A stretch of 64,000 nt of DNA from Actinomadura pelletieri DSM 43383 (GTDB lineage: Bacteria > Actinomycetota > Actinomycetes > Streptosporangiales > Streptosporangiaceae), in the NCBI RefSeq assembly GCF_003634705.1, contig NZ_RBWU01000006.1:434001-498000 (forward strand), in the 5' to 3' direction. The position numbers were made by a program, and so were the translations under genes. Below are positions 43,307 through 50,626 of the stretch, piece after piece (the first letter of the stretch is position 1; each line of letters opens with the position of its first letter). Below the pieces are notes generated by a model. It was not told the origin of the DNA and did not search any database. It saw only the letters and a program-made list of their open reading frames with translations.

Positions 43307-44083
43307 ATGGCCAAGCGGATCGAGGTCTCGGGGCTCCACGCCTACTACGGCGGCGTCCACGCCATCGAGGACATCTCGATGACGGTCGAGCCGCGCTCGG
43401 TGACGGCGTTCATCGGGCCGTCGGGCTGCGGCAAGTCGACGTTCCTGCGCACGCTCAACCGGATGCACGAGGTCATTCCGGGCGCCCGCGTCGAGGGCAA
43501 GGTCATGCTGGACGAGGACGACCTGTACGACTCGTCCGTCGACCCCGTCGCCGTCCGCCGCGTCGTCGGAATGGTCTTCCAGCGGCCCAACCCGTTCCCC
43601 ACCATGTCGATCTACGACAATGTCGCGGCGGGTCTGAAGCTGAACGGTGTCCGCCGCAAGGGCAGGCTGGACGAGATCGTCGAGGAGTCGCTGCGCGGCG
43701 CCAACCTCTGGAACGAGGTCAAGGACCGTCTCGGCAAGCCCGGCGCGGGCCTGTCCGGCGGCCAGCAGCAGCGCCTGTGCATCGCCCGTGCCATCGCCGT
43801 CCAACCCCAGGTGCTGCTGATGGACGAGCCGTGCTCCGCCCTCGACCCGATCTCCACCCTCGCCATCGAGGACCTCATCGAGAAGCTGAAGACCCAGTAC
43901 ACGATCGTCATCGTCACCCACAACATGCAGCAGGCCGCCCGCGTCAGCGACCGCACGGCCTTCTTCAACATCGCCGGGACGGGCAAGCCGGGCAAACTCA
44001 TCGAGATCGACGACACCAGCAAGATCTTCACCAACCCGGAGCAGAAGGCCACCGAGGACTACATCACCGGACGCTTCGGCTGA
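43307..44083 (+). CDS. pstB: Phosphate ABC transporter ATP-binding protein
   Basis: A 258-residue ABC ATPase: Walker A GPSGCGKSTFL, Q-loop VFQRPNPFPTMSIYDNV, signature LSGGQQQRLCIARAIA, Walker B VLLMDEPCSALDP and the H-loop IVTHNMQQAARVSD. The region PNPFPTMSIYDNVAAGLKLNG is characteristic of PstB. ATG 43307 follows an AAAGGA. This completes pstSCAB; no phoU follows, and the DUF47 protein sits 9 kb upstream with Pit instead. It converges on glnR with a 6-bp gap. Confidence 0.95.
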   Translation: MAKRIEVSGLHAYYGGVHAIEDISMTVEPRSVTAFIGPSGCGKSTFLRTLNRMHEVIPGARVEGKVMLDEDDLYDSSVDPVAVRRVVGMVFQRPNPFPTMSIYDNVAAGLKLNGVRRKGRLDEIVEESLRGANLWNEVKDRLGKPGAGLSGGQQQRLCIARAIAVQPQVLLMDEPCSALDPISTLAIEDLIEKLKTQYTIVIVTHNMQQAARVSDRTAFFNIAGTGKPGKLIEIDDTSKIFTNPEQKATEDYITGRFG

Positions 44084-44089
44084 CCCGGT

Positions 44090-44803
44090 TCAGGCGCGGG
44101 CGGGGCTCTTGTCCGGCGACTCGTCGGGCCGGTGGTCGGGAACGAAGCGGTAGCCGACGTTGCGGACGGTCCCGATCAGGGACTCGTACTCGGCGCCGAG
44201 CTTGGCGCGCAGCCGCCGGACGTGGACGTCCACCGTCCGGGTGCCGCCGAAGTAGTCGTAGCCCCAGACCTCCTGGAGGAGCTGCGCGCGGGTGAAGACG
44301 CGCCCCGGATGCTGGGCGAGGTACTTCAGCAGCTCGAACTCCTTGAACGTGAGGTCGAGGACACGGCCCCTGAGCCGGGCGGTGTAGGTGGCCTCGTCGA
44401 TCGTCAGGTCGCCGCTGCGGATCTCGCCCGGTGTCTCGTCGGCGTCGTCGGACGCGGCACGTCCGGCGGCCAGCCGCAGCCGCGCTTCGACCTCGGCGGG
44501 CCCGGCGGTCTGGAGCAGCACGTCGTCCAGCCCCCACTCGGGCGTGAGCGCGGCGAGACCGCCTTCGGTCACGACGGCGAGGAGCGGGCAGTCGAGCCCG
44601 GTGGTGCGCAGCAGCCTGCACAGGCTCTTCGCCTGGACGAGGTCGCGGCGCGCGTCCACCATGACGACGTCGGCGGGCGGCGCGTCGATGAGCGCGGACG
44701 CCTCGGCGGGCGCGACGCGCGTGGAGTGCAGCAGGAGCCCCAGCGCGGGCAGGATCTCGTCGGAGGGCTCCAGCGCGTTGGTCAGCAGGAGCAGACTGCT
44801 CAC
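44090..44803 (-). CDS. glnR: Global nitrogen regulator GlnR
   Basis: A 237-residue OmpR-like orphan response regulator. The opening SSLLLLTNALEPSDEILPAL and the C-terminal DNA-binding domain (LDLTFKEFELLKYLAQHPGR, EVWGYDYFGGTRTVDVHVRR) read as actinomycete GlnR. The receiver is atypical: it keeps VVMVDARRDL but lacks the full acidic pocket, consistent with GlnR not relying on a kinase. GlnR controls glnA, amtB, nir and other nitrogen genes. GTG 44803 has GGGAGG upstream; an in-frame ATG at 44821 is less likely. Its place beside pst suggests only conserved synteny, though nitrogen/phosphate cross-talk is known in this phylum. Confidence 0.93.
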   Translation of the reverse strand: MSSLLLLTNALEPSDEILPALGLLLHSTRVAPAEASALIDAPPADVVMVDARRDLVQAKSLCRLLRTTGLDCPLLAVVTEGGLAALTPEWGLDDVLLQTAGPAEVEARLRLAAGRAASDDADETPGEIRSGDLTIDEATYTARLRGRVLDLTFKEFELLKYLAQHPGRVFTRAQLLQEVWGYDYFGGTRTVDVHVRRLRAKLGAEYESLIGTVRNVGYRFVPDHRPDESPDKSPARA

Positions 44804-44964
44804 GTGCCGCCTCCCGTCCACAAAAGACGTCAGGACCCAGGCGGCTCACCCTCAAGCCCGCCGACGGCCGGCGGCTCAAGGACGAGGCGGCCATGAAGGG
44901 CTCTCAGATGAACTCCATGGCCTCGTCGCCCGGATCCCTCCTCAGAGCATAACCGAGTCCCCTG

Positions 44965-45705
44965 TCACCGGGAGTGTCGGCCTCCTGCGGACCTGTGACC
45001 AAGCCAGCCACCGCAGGGCTCCGCGATGTCGCGGGGATCCTCCGTGCGCAACGTGGTCACGATGCGGTCGGCCTGTTCTTCGGCCGGTTCGTCCGTGACA
45101 GGGAAACGCAGCCTGTACTGGGTGTGCTCCAGCGGCTGACCATGCTGCTGCCAGTACTGGTGGATCGCCTGTCGGGGCGGGCAGGTGAAAAGAACCTGGA
45201 CGTCGTCGCGCTGGTCGGGCAAGGAACCGACGCTGTCGAGGCCGCAGTTCCATTGCCGAAGTACCTCGGGCTGGGCGGCGAGGGAAGCCCGAGTGAATCG
45301 CGCGACCGTGCGCCCCCGCCATTCCCATGCCCGATCGTGGTGAATCCGGAGCAGTTCGGCCGTGTACTGGCCGGCGTCGAAGCGGAATTCACCAAGGGCG
45401 ACGTTCCCGGTGTCGGGGTTGTGCCACCGGCTCCAGACGAACGCGTCGTCCTCGCGGTGGATGCGGACTTCGACGCAGCCGCAACAACCCCAGCTGCAAA
45501 TCGCTTCGGCAAGGCGGACCGTCGTCGGGCCATTCGCGGCGATCAACGGACTCGGCGGAATGAGCAGCCGGTCGGGGTCCTCGCCGGGGCCCTTGTCGAA
45601 CACCCGCTTGATCACGTCTTCGCCGTCGATGAGGAACCGCGATTCCACCCGCCGCCACGGGGAATCCTCGGGCGAGACCACCGCGATGTCGAGTCTGTTC
45701 GGCAC
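44965..45705 (-). CDS. Conserved hypothetical protein with a CxxxCCxC cluster
   Basis: A 246-residue soluble protein of unknown function. Notable is ICSWGCCGCVEVRIHRE with four clustered Cys, then WSRWHNPDTGNVALGEFRFDAGQY and WEWRGRTVARF. The Cys cluster may bind a metal, but the spacing matches no motif I know. The frame can be extended upstream to 45738 or further, but GTG 45705 lies 6 bp after TACAGT (45717-45712), so a leaderless start there is preferred. It is divergent from the ThiS/MoaD gene. No function is claimed. Confidence 0.7.
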   Translation of the reverse strand: MPNRLDIAVVSPEDSPWRRVESRFLIDGEDVIKRVFDKGPGEDPDRLLIPPSPLIAANGPTTVRLAEAICSWGCCGCVEVRIHREDDAFVWSRWHNPDTGNVALGEFRFDAGQYTAELLRIHHDRAWEWRGRTVARFTRASLAAQPEVLRQWNCGLDSVGSLPDQRDDVQVLFTCPPRQAIHQYWQQHGQPLEHTQYRLRFPVTDEPAEEQADRIVTTLRTEDPRDIAEPCGGWLGHRSAGGRHSR

Positions 45706-45825
45706 TTCACCACTGTATCCGGCGGTAAATCCGCCCATTGACCGGCGATTGTTTCCGCACAGACGAGGAGTCCGGCACCTACCCGGGTGGAGAGGACGGC
45801 GCTGTGGACGCGGCAGTATGGACGT

Positions 45826-46086
45826 ATGGCCATGGGGACGGTGCGGTACTGGGCGGCGGCGAAGGCGGCGGCGGGGACGCATGAGGAGTCGTACGACGCC
45901 GGGACGTTGGCCGAGGCGCTCGACGCGGCGGTCTCGAAGCGTGGGCGGGGCGGCGAGTTCGAGCGGGTCGTCGCGCGCAGCTCGTTTCTTGTGGACGGGA
46001 CGCCGGTGGGGAGCCGTCCGCACGAGTCGGTGACGCTGCCGGAGGGCGGGGTCGTGGAGGTCCTTCCGCCGTTCGCGGGCGGTTGA
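45826..46086 (+). CDS. ThiS/MoaD family sulfur-carrier protein
   Basis: An 86-residue beta-grasp protein ending in VEVLPPFAGG, the di-glycine C-terminus that is adenylated and thiocarboxylated in MoaD/ThiS-type carriers. The pattern TVRYWAAAKAAAGTHEESYDAG... LVDGTPVG matches MoaD-like proteins. It may supply sulfur for molybdopterin or another cofactor; no moaE or E1-like activating gene is nearby, so the pathway is unknown. Start ATG 45826 or 45832; neither has a clear ribosome-binding site. Confidence 0.8.
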   Translation: MAMGTVRYWAAAKAAAGTHEESYDAGTLAEALDAAVSKRGRGGEFERVVARSSFLVDGTPVGSRPHESVTLPEGGVVEVLPPFAGG

Positions 46087-46202
46087 TCTCACCGTGGTGT
46101 GATATTTCGGGTGATGGCGTCATTCTCCGGTGCGACGCTTTTGTTGCCGTGCGCGCACTATGGTGTGGCGACGCGCACGCCGCAGCCCCCCGAAGGAGAC
46201 AC

Positions 46203-46904
46203 ATGCGGAAGGTACTGCTCGTCCTGCTGATCCTGGTCGCCATCGGACTGGTCGCCGCCGACCGGATCGGGGTCCGGGTGGCGGAGGACAAGATCGGTGA
46301 GCAGGTGGCCGCGCAGTACAACATGCAGGAGCGGCCCGAGGTCACCATTCACGGCTTCCCGTTCCTGACGCAGGCGCTCGGCGGCGACTACGACCACATC
46401 GAGGTCGCCATCGGCGAATGGACCGACCAGGGCGTGACCGTCACCGGCGTCAAGGTGGAGATGCGCGGGGTGAACGCGCCGCTGTCGGAGGTCACGCAGG
46501 GCAGCGCCGCGAACGTCACCGCCCGCACCGCGACGGCGTCCGCGATCGTCCCCTACGCCGCGATCCAGAAGCGGGCCCCGGAGGGCGTCAAGGGGATCCG
46601 GCCGAAGGGCGACGACCTGGAGGTCGATCTGGAGGGGGTCGTCCTCGGCCGTTCCGTGTCCAGCACCGCCGTCGTCGCGGTCAAGCCGACCGCGCGGGGC
46701 ATCGCGGTCACGCCACGGTCGGTCGCGTCCAACGGCGGCCCGCAGGTTCCGCTGGCCCTGGTGCGGCAGAAGTTGACGTGGACGGTCCCGCTCGCCGACC
46801 TGCCGGTCGGGTCGCGGATCAGCGAGATCCAGCCGACGCCGGACGGGCTGCGCGTGGCCGCCACCGCCGAGAACGTCCGGTTGAACGATCTCCAGCAGCG
46901 ATGA
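46203..46904 (+). CDS. LmeA-like (DUF2993) phospholipid-binding membrane-anchored protein
   Basis: A 233-residue protein with an uncleaved N-terminal membrane anchor (KVLLVLLILVAIGLVAADRI) and the DUF2993 body: VTIHGFPFLTQALGGDYDHIEV is the family signature, followed by repeated beta structure. In mycobacteria LmeA binds phospholipid and affects lipomannan maturation; a general envelope-lipid role is inferred here. ATG 46203 has GGAG 5-7 bp upstream. It is followed closely by the sigma factor gene (18 bp), so they may share a transcript. Confidence 0.83.
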   Translation: MRKVLLVLLILVAIGLVAADRIGVRVAEDKIGEQVAAQYNMQERPEVTIHGFPFLTQALGGDYDHIEVAIGEWTDQGVTVTGVKVEMRGVNAPLSEVTQGSAANVTARTATASAIVPYAAIQKRAPEGVKGIRPKGDDLEVDLEGVVLGRSVSSTAVVAVKPTARGIAVTPRSVASNGGPQVPLALVRQKLTWTVPLADLPVGSRISEIQPTPDGLRVAATAENVRLNDLQQR

Positions 46905-46922
46905 CGCGACTCCGGTGAACCG

Positions 46923-47465
46923 GTGAGGAAGCGCATCCGTGTCAGTGGTGTGGGTCCCACCGCGGATGAGGCGTTGCTGCGCGCCCTGTACAGCGAGCAC
47001 GGCGGTCCCCTCCTCGGGTACGTCCTGCGGCTGACCGGCGGGGACCGCGCCCAGGCCGAGGACGTCGTGCAGGAGACGCTGCTGCGCGCCTGGAGGAACC
47101 CGCAGGCTCTCGCGGGACGTCCCGTCCGGCCGTGGCTGTTCACGGTCGCGCGGAACCTGGTGGTGGACGCGCACCGCGCCAAGCAGTCACGACCCCCGGA
47201 GACGGGCATCGACGACCATGTCATGATGACCGCGTCCGGATCGGACGACATCGACCGGGCCCTGGAATCCTGGACCGTCGCGGAGGCGCTGGCGGGTCTG
47301 AGCCCGCCGCACCGGGCCGTCCTCGTGGAGACGTACTACAAGGGCCGGTCGGTGGCGGAGGCGGCGAAGACGCTGGGCATACCGCCAGGCACGGTTAAAT
47401 CCCGGACCTACTACGCGTTGCGGGCGCTCAAACTCGCACTGGAGGAGCGGGGGTTGGCGCCATGA
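46923..47465 (+). CDS. ECF RNA polymerase sigma factor (SigL-like)
   Basis: A 180-residue group 4 sigma factor with region 2 (LLGYVLRLTGGDRAQAEDVVQETLLRAWRNP, VRPWLFTVARNLVVDAHRA) and region 4 (LAGLSPPHRAVLVETYYKGRSVAEAAKTLGIPPGTVKSR). It resembles mycobacterial SigL and streptomycete relatives that have a zinc anti-sigma partner. GTG 46923 starts after the LmeA-like gene. It overlaps the anti-sigma gene by 4 bp (ATGA), so the two are made in balance. The regulon cannot be read from this window. Confidence 0.9.
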   Translation: MRKRIRVSGVGPTADEALLRALYSEHGGPLLGYVLRLTGGDRAQAEDVVQETLLRAWRNPQALAGRPVRPWLFTVARNLVVDAHRAKQSRPPETGIDDHVMMTASGSDDIDRALESWTVAEALAGLSPPHRAVLVETYYKGRSVAEAAKTLGIPPGTVKSRTYYALRALKLALEERGLAP

Positions 47466-48163
47466 ACGACTGCGCTGACGTGCGCACCTCGCTGGGGGCG
47501 TACGTGCTCGGCTCGCTCGACCCCGCCGAGCGGGCCCGGGTGGAGTCCCACCTGCCGGGCTGCCCCGCGTGCCGGGACGAACTGGCCGGCCTCGCCGGGC
47601 TCCCCGCGATGCTCGGACGGGTCGACGAGGCGCAGCTCGCCCAGATGGCCGGGCCGCCGCCGGAACTGCTGGACGGCCTGCTGACCCGCGCCGCCGGACG
47701 GCGAACCGGACGCCTCACGTCCCTGCGGCGCCGCACCGGATGGGCGCCGCTCGCGGCCGCCGCGTGCCTGCTGCTGATCATCGGCGCCCTGTTCGGCGGC
47801 CTGGTGTTCCCGTCCGGGACGGAGGAGACCGCGGCACCGCCCCCGCCCTCGACCTCCGTCCCCGGCGCCGAGCGGATCGCCGCCACGAACCCCGAGACCA
47901 AGATCAAGGGGTATGTGCTGCTCAAGCAGAAGAAGTGGGGCACGGAGGTCGAACTGCATCTGGCGGGCGTCCCGAAGGGGTCGCACTGCCGCCTGCTGGT
48001 CGTCGCGCGGGACGGACGGCGGGACGCGCTCGGCAGCTGGTACGTCCCCTACGACAAGGGCTACGGCGCCTACACCGGCTCGACGATGTTCCCGCGCGGT
48101 CAGCTGTTCTCCCTGGAAATCGTCGGCCTGGACGGCACCCCGCTGCTCACGATTCCCACCTGA
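47462..48163 (+). CDS. Membrane-bound zinc anti-sigma factor
   Basis: A 233-residue anti-sigma factor. The N-terminal zf-HC2 motif has H30-x3-C34-x2-C37 (SHLPGCPACRDEL) with an additional Cys4. One membrane segment follows (WAPLAAAACLLLIIGALFGGL, about residues 96-118). The external C-terminal domain (IKGYVLLKQKKWGTEVELHL... RLLVVARDGRRDALGSWYVP) resembles the extracytoplasmic part of RslA/RskA-type proteins. It should hold the ECF sigma factor at the membrane until a redox or envelope signal releases it. Coupled to the sigma gene. Confidence 0.88.
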   Translation: MNDCADVRTSLGAYVLGSLDPAERARVESHLPGCPACRDELAGLAGLPAMLGRVDEAQLAQMAGPPPELLDGLLTRAAGRRTGRLTSLRRRTGWAPLAAAACLLLIIGALFGGLVFPSGTEETAAPPPPSTSVPGAERIAATNPETKIKGYVLLKQKKWGTEVELHLAGVPKGSHCRLLVVARDGRRDALGSWYVPYDKGYGAYTGSTMFPRGQLFSLEIVGLDGTPLLTIPT

Positions 48164-48187
48164 GACCCCACTTGAGGGGAAGAACAC

Positions 48188-48217
48188 ATGACCCGGGAGA
48201 GTTGTCCCTGTCGATGA
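48188..48217 (+). CDS. Nine-codon upstream ORF before the thioredoxin gene
   Basis: ATG 48188 opens a 9-codon frame MTRESCPCR ending in TGA 48215-48217. GAGGGGA lies 8 bp upstream, and the stop overlaps the thioredoxin ATG (ATGA). It may couple translation of thioredoxin to passage over two Cys codons. Coding status is uncertain. Confidence 0.35.
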   Translation: MTRESCPCR

Positions 48218-48636
48218 CGGGTGCACTGATCGCGGTGGCCGTACTCGCCGCCGCCACGCTTTTCGGCCTGCTGCGGCGGCGCCGTGACGGCGTCCTGCGC
48301 GGGCGGAACGGGGACGACGAGGTGAGCGAGACCCTGGCCGCGGGCGACCTCGGCGCCGACCTCGGGGAGAAGGCCACCCTGGTGCAGTTCTCCAGCGCGT
48401 TCTGCGCGCCGTGCCGCGCCACCCGCCGCGTCCTCGGCGAGGTCGCCGGCATGGTGGACGGCGTCGCGCACGTCGAACTCGACGCTGAGGCGCACCTGGA
48501 CCTCGTCCGCAGGCTGAACGTCATCCGCACGCCGACCGTCCTGGTTCTGGACGCCGCCGGACGCGTCGTCCGCCGCGCCTCCGGCGCCCCGCGCAAACCC
48601 GACGTGATCGCGGCCCTGGGGGAGGCCATCCGATGA
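48214..48636 (+). CDS. Membrane-anchored thioredoxin-family protein
   Basis: A 140-residue protein: N-terminal anchor (TGALIAVAVLAAATLFGLL) followed by a thioredoxin fold with the redox motif FCAPCR in VQFSSAFCAPCRATRRVL and the cis-Pro segment IRTPTVLVLD. The CAPC active site differs from the common CGPC. It lies just before the DUF4395-rhodanese-DUF1416 group, the same order as thioredoxin (thiX-like) genes beside sulfur genes in other actinobacteria. Start ATG 48214 is overlapped by a tiny upstream ORF; TTG 48202 in frame is a less likely start. Confidence 0.82.
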   Translation: MTGALIAVAVLAAATLFGLLRRRRDGVLRGRNGDDEVSETLAAGDLGADLGEKATLVQFSSAFCAPCRATRRVLGEVAGMVDGVAHVELDAEAHLDLVRRLNVIRTPTVLVLDAAGRVVRRASGAPRKPDVIAALGEAIR

Positions 48637-48695
48637 GCCATACCCGGATGACCTGGGCTAAGACGAATGTCACTGTCTCGGAAGGCGAGACGGAT

Positions 48696-48725
48696 GTGAC
48701 AGCGCGTGGATTGTCGGCTTAACAT
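48696..48725 (+). promoter_or_regulatory. Promoter of the sulfur operon leader peptide
   Basis: GTGACA (48696-48701) and TAACAT (48720-48725) are 18 bp apart. The GTG of the leader peptide at 48733 lies 7 bp after the -10, so the transcript should start on that codon. Confidence 0.65.
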
Positions 48726-48732
48726 CGTGTCC

Positions 48733-48819
48733 GTGCGTGACTGGACAGAGCAGATGCTCACGAAGCGCCGCGCGGTCGATTTCTGCCGCGTGGCCGCCTC
48801 GCTCTGTCGCATGGCCTGA
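48733..48819 (+). CDS. Leaderless cysteine-containing leader peptide of the sulfur operon
   Basis: A 28-codon frame whose centre reads MLTKRRAVDFCRVAASLC. This matches the 'LTKRR.VD..RV....CR' pattern of short actinomycete leader peptides found before sulfur-assimilation genes. It begins at GTG 48733, exactly where the promoter predicts transcription to start; an internal ATG is at 48754. Two Cys codons lie near the end, followed by TGA 48817-48819 and a 76-bp gap to DUF4395. By analogy to the polycysteine leaderless upstream ORFs of mycobacteria, ribosome stalling at Cys codons under cysteine shortage would raise expression of the downstream operon; that mechanism is inferred. Confidence 0.7.
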   Translation: MRDWTEQMLTKRRAVDFCRVAASLCRMA

Positions 48820-48895
48820 GGCATCGAGCCCGTCCGCCCCCGAGCACTTTCCACCCCAGCTCGTACGCACGCTTCCTCCGCCATGGAGAACCCCG

Positions 48896-49333
48896 ATGCA
48901 GGTTGATCCGCGTGGGCCGCGCTTCGGCGCGTCGGTCACGTCAGCCGTCCTCGTCGTGGTCCTGGTGACCGGAAGCTGGGTCCTGCTCGCCGCCCAGGCC
49001 GTCGTGTTCGCCCTCGCGGCGTTCCTCGGCCTGCGGTACGCCCCGTACGGACTGCTGTTCCGAGTGCTGATCCGTCCCCGGCTCGCTCCGCCCAGGGAAC
49101 TGGAGGCCGCGGCCCCGCCCCGCTTCGCGCAGGGCGTCGGCCTCGTCTTCGCCCTGGTCGGCACGGTCGGATACGCGACGGGGACCATCTGGCTCGGTAT
49201 CGGTGCCACCGCCCTCGCCCTGGCGGCGGCGTTCCTGAACGCGGCGTTCGGGTTCTGCCTCGGGTGCGAGATGTATCTGTTCTTCCGCCGTGTCACTGCG
49301 AAGTTTCACTCCGAGAGGGAGGTCCCCGCATGA
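48896..49333 (+). CDS. DUF4395 membrane protein of the sulfur operon
   Basis: A 145-residue protein with about three to four membrane segments (VTSAVLVVVLVTGSWVLLAA, FVALVGTVGY-like region) and the terminal FGFCLGCEMYLFF, the Cys-rich hallmark of DUF4395. The family is regularly found with SseA/CysA rhodaneses and thioredoxins in actinobacteria; its role is not established, and transport of a sulfur compound is a guess. ATG 48896 has GGAG 7 bp upstream. It overlaps sseA by 4 bp (ATGA). Confidence 0.85.
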   Translation: MQVDPRGPRFGASVTSAVLVVVLVTGSWVLLAAQAVVFALAAFLGLRYAPYGLLFRVLIRPRLAPPRELEAAAPPRFAQGVGLVFALVGTVGYATGTIWLGIGATALALAAAFLNAAFGFCLGCEMYLFFRRVTAKFHSEREVPA

Positions 49334-50169
49334 GCCGCTCCGACGTCCTGGTGGACACCGACTGGGTTGAGTCCCACCTGGACGACCCCGGTCTCGTTCT
49401 CGTCGAGGTCGACGAGGACGTGTCCGCCTACGACAAGGGCCACATCCGTGGCGCCGTGAAGATCGACTGGAAGACCGAGCTGCAGGACCCGGTCCGCCGC
49501 GACTTCGTCGACAAGACCGGGTTCGAGCAGCTGCTGTCCGCCAAGGGCATCGCCAACGACGACCTGGTGATCCTGTACGGCGGCAACAACAACTGGTTCG
49601 CCGCGTACGCGTACTGGTACTTCAAGCTGTACGGGCACGACAAGGTGAAGCTGCTCGACGGCGGCCGCAAGAAGTGGGAGCTCGACTCCCGCGAGCTCGT
49701 CACCGACGTTCCGACCCGTCCGACGACCGACTACAAGGCCCAGGAGCAGGACCTGTCGATCCGCGCCTTCCGCGACGAGGTCGTGGACGCGATCGGCACC
49801 AAGAACCTGATCGACGTCCGGTCCCCGGACGAGTTCAGCGGCAAGCTGCTCGCGCCCGCGCACCTGCCGCAGGAGCAGTCGCAGCGTGCCGGACACGTGC
49901 CGACCGCGCGGAGCATCCCGTGGTCGAAGGCGGCCAACGACGACGGCACGTTCAAGTCCGACGAGGAGCTTCGGGAGCTGTACGCCGAGGCGGGCGTCGA
50001 CCTGAACAAGGCGACCATCGCCTACTGCCGGATCGGTGAGCGCTCGTCGCACACCTGGTTCGCGCTCCGCGAGCTCCTCGGCCTCCAGGACGTGAAGAAC
50101 TACGACGGATCCTGGACCGAGTACGGGTCGCTCGTCGGCGTCCCGATCGAGCTGGGCGCCCCCAAGTAA
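49330..50169 (+). CDS. sseA: Thiosulfate sulfurtransferase (rhodanese) SseA/CysA-like
   Basis: A 279-residue two-domain rhodanese. The N-terminal domain begins VLVDTDWVESHLDDPGLVLVEVDEDVSAYDKGHIRGAV and lacks a nucleophile. The C-terminal domain has the active loop CRIGERSSHTW with Cys233. It transfers sulfane sulfur from thiosulfate to an acceptor thiol. The start ATG 49330 overlaps DUF4395. It is encoded between DUF4395 and DUF1416, the standard actinobacterial trio, presumably under control of the upstream leader peptide. Confidence 0.93.
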   Translation: MSRSDVLVDTDWVESHLDDPGLVLVEVDEDVSAYDKGHIRGAVKIDWKTELQDPVRRDFVDKTGFEQLLSAKGIANDDLVILYGGNNNWFAAYAYWYFKLYGHDKVKLLDGGRKKWELDSRELVTDVPTRPTTDYKAQEQDLSIRAFRDEVVDAIGTKNLIDVRSPDEFSGKLLAPAHLPQEQSQRAGHVPTARSIPWSKAANDDGTFKSDEELRELYAEAGVDLNKATIAYCRIGERSSHTWFALRELLGLQDVKNYDGSWTEYGSLVGVPIELGAPK

Positions 50170-50200
50170 GTCCACGCCTTTCCACCCGGATGGAGGAGTA

Positions 50201-50509
50201 ATGACCCAGGGTTGCGCAGCCCCTGAGCAGACGGCGCATCTTCCCGCGACCGTCGATCTCACCAACGAGGCCGTCATCCAGGGCACCGTCACCCGTGACG
50301 GCGCCCCCGTGTCCAGCGCCTACGCCCGCCTGCTCGACTCGACCGGTGAGTTCACCGCCGAGGTCGTCACCGGCGAGGAGGGCGTGTTCCGGTTCTTCGC
50401 CGCCGACGGCGACTGGACCGTGCGCGTCCTCGCGGCGGGCGGCGTCAGCGTCGACAACGCCGTCACGGCCAAGACCGGTGAGGTCGCCGGCCTCGAAGTC
50501 GCGATCTGA
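50201..50509 (+). CDS. sseC: DUF1416 (SseC-like) protein
   Basis: A 102-residue beta-sandwich protein of the DUF1416/SseC family: TQGCAAPEQTAHLPATVDL, then IQGTVTRDGAPVSSAYARLLDSTGEF and GVFRFFAADGDWTVRVLA. It has a single conserved Cys near the N-terminus. Always found after sseA-type rhodanese genes, it probably accepts or handles the sulfur; this is inferred from linkage. ATG 50201 has GGAGGAG upstream. A strong terminator follows. Confidence 0.9.
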   Translation: MTQGCAAPEQTAHLPATVDLTNEAVIQGTVTRDGAPVSSAYARLLDSTGEFTAEVVTGEEGVFRFFAADGDWTVRVLAAGGVSVDNAVTAKTGEVAGLEVAI

Positions 50510-50520
50510 CCTGCACCGTT

Positions 50521-50566
50521 CAACGGATCCCGCCGTCCCGGCCACCCGGGAGGGCGGGATCCGTTG
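50521..50566 (+). terminator. Terminator of the sulfur operon
   Basis: CAACGGATCCCGCC (50521-50534) is exactly complementary to 50553-50566, and TCCCGG/CCGGGA continue the stem inside. The resulting long hairpin starts 11 bp after the DUF1416 stop. Confidence 0.8.
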
Positions 50567-50626
50567 TGCGTGGGGTCGGCGTCCCGCCGTACGTTTCCGC
50601 TTCCTGAATGCCCTACGATCAGCGCG

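Noticed and set aside
44908..44990. Small minus-strand frame ending DPGDEAMEFI before glnR
   Set aside because: No credible start codon or ribosome-binding site; it overlaps the end of the hypothetical gene at 44965 and probably lies in the glnR leader.
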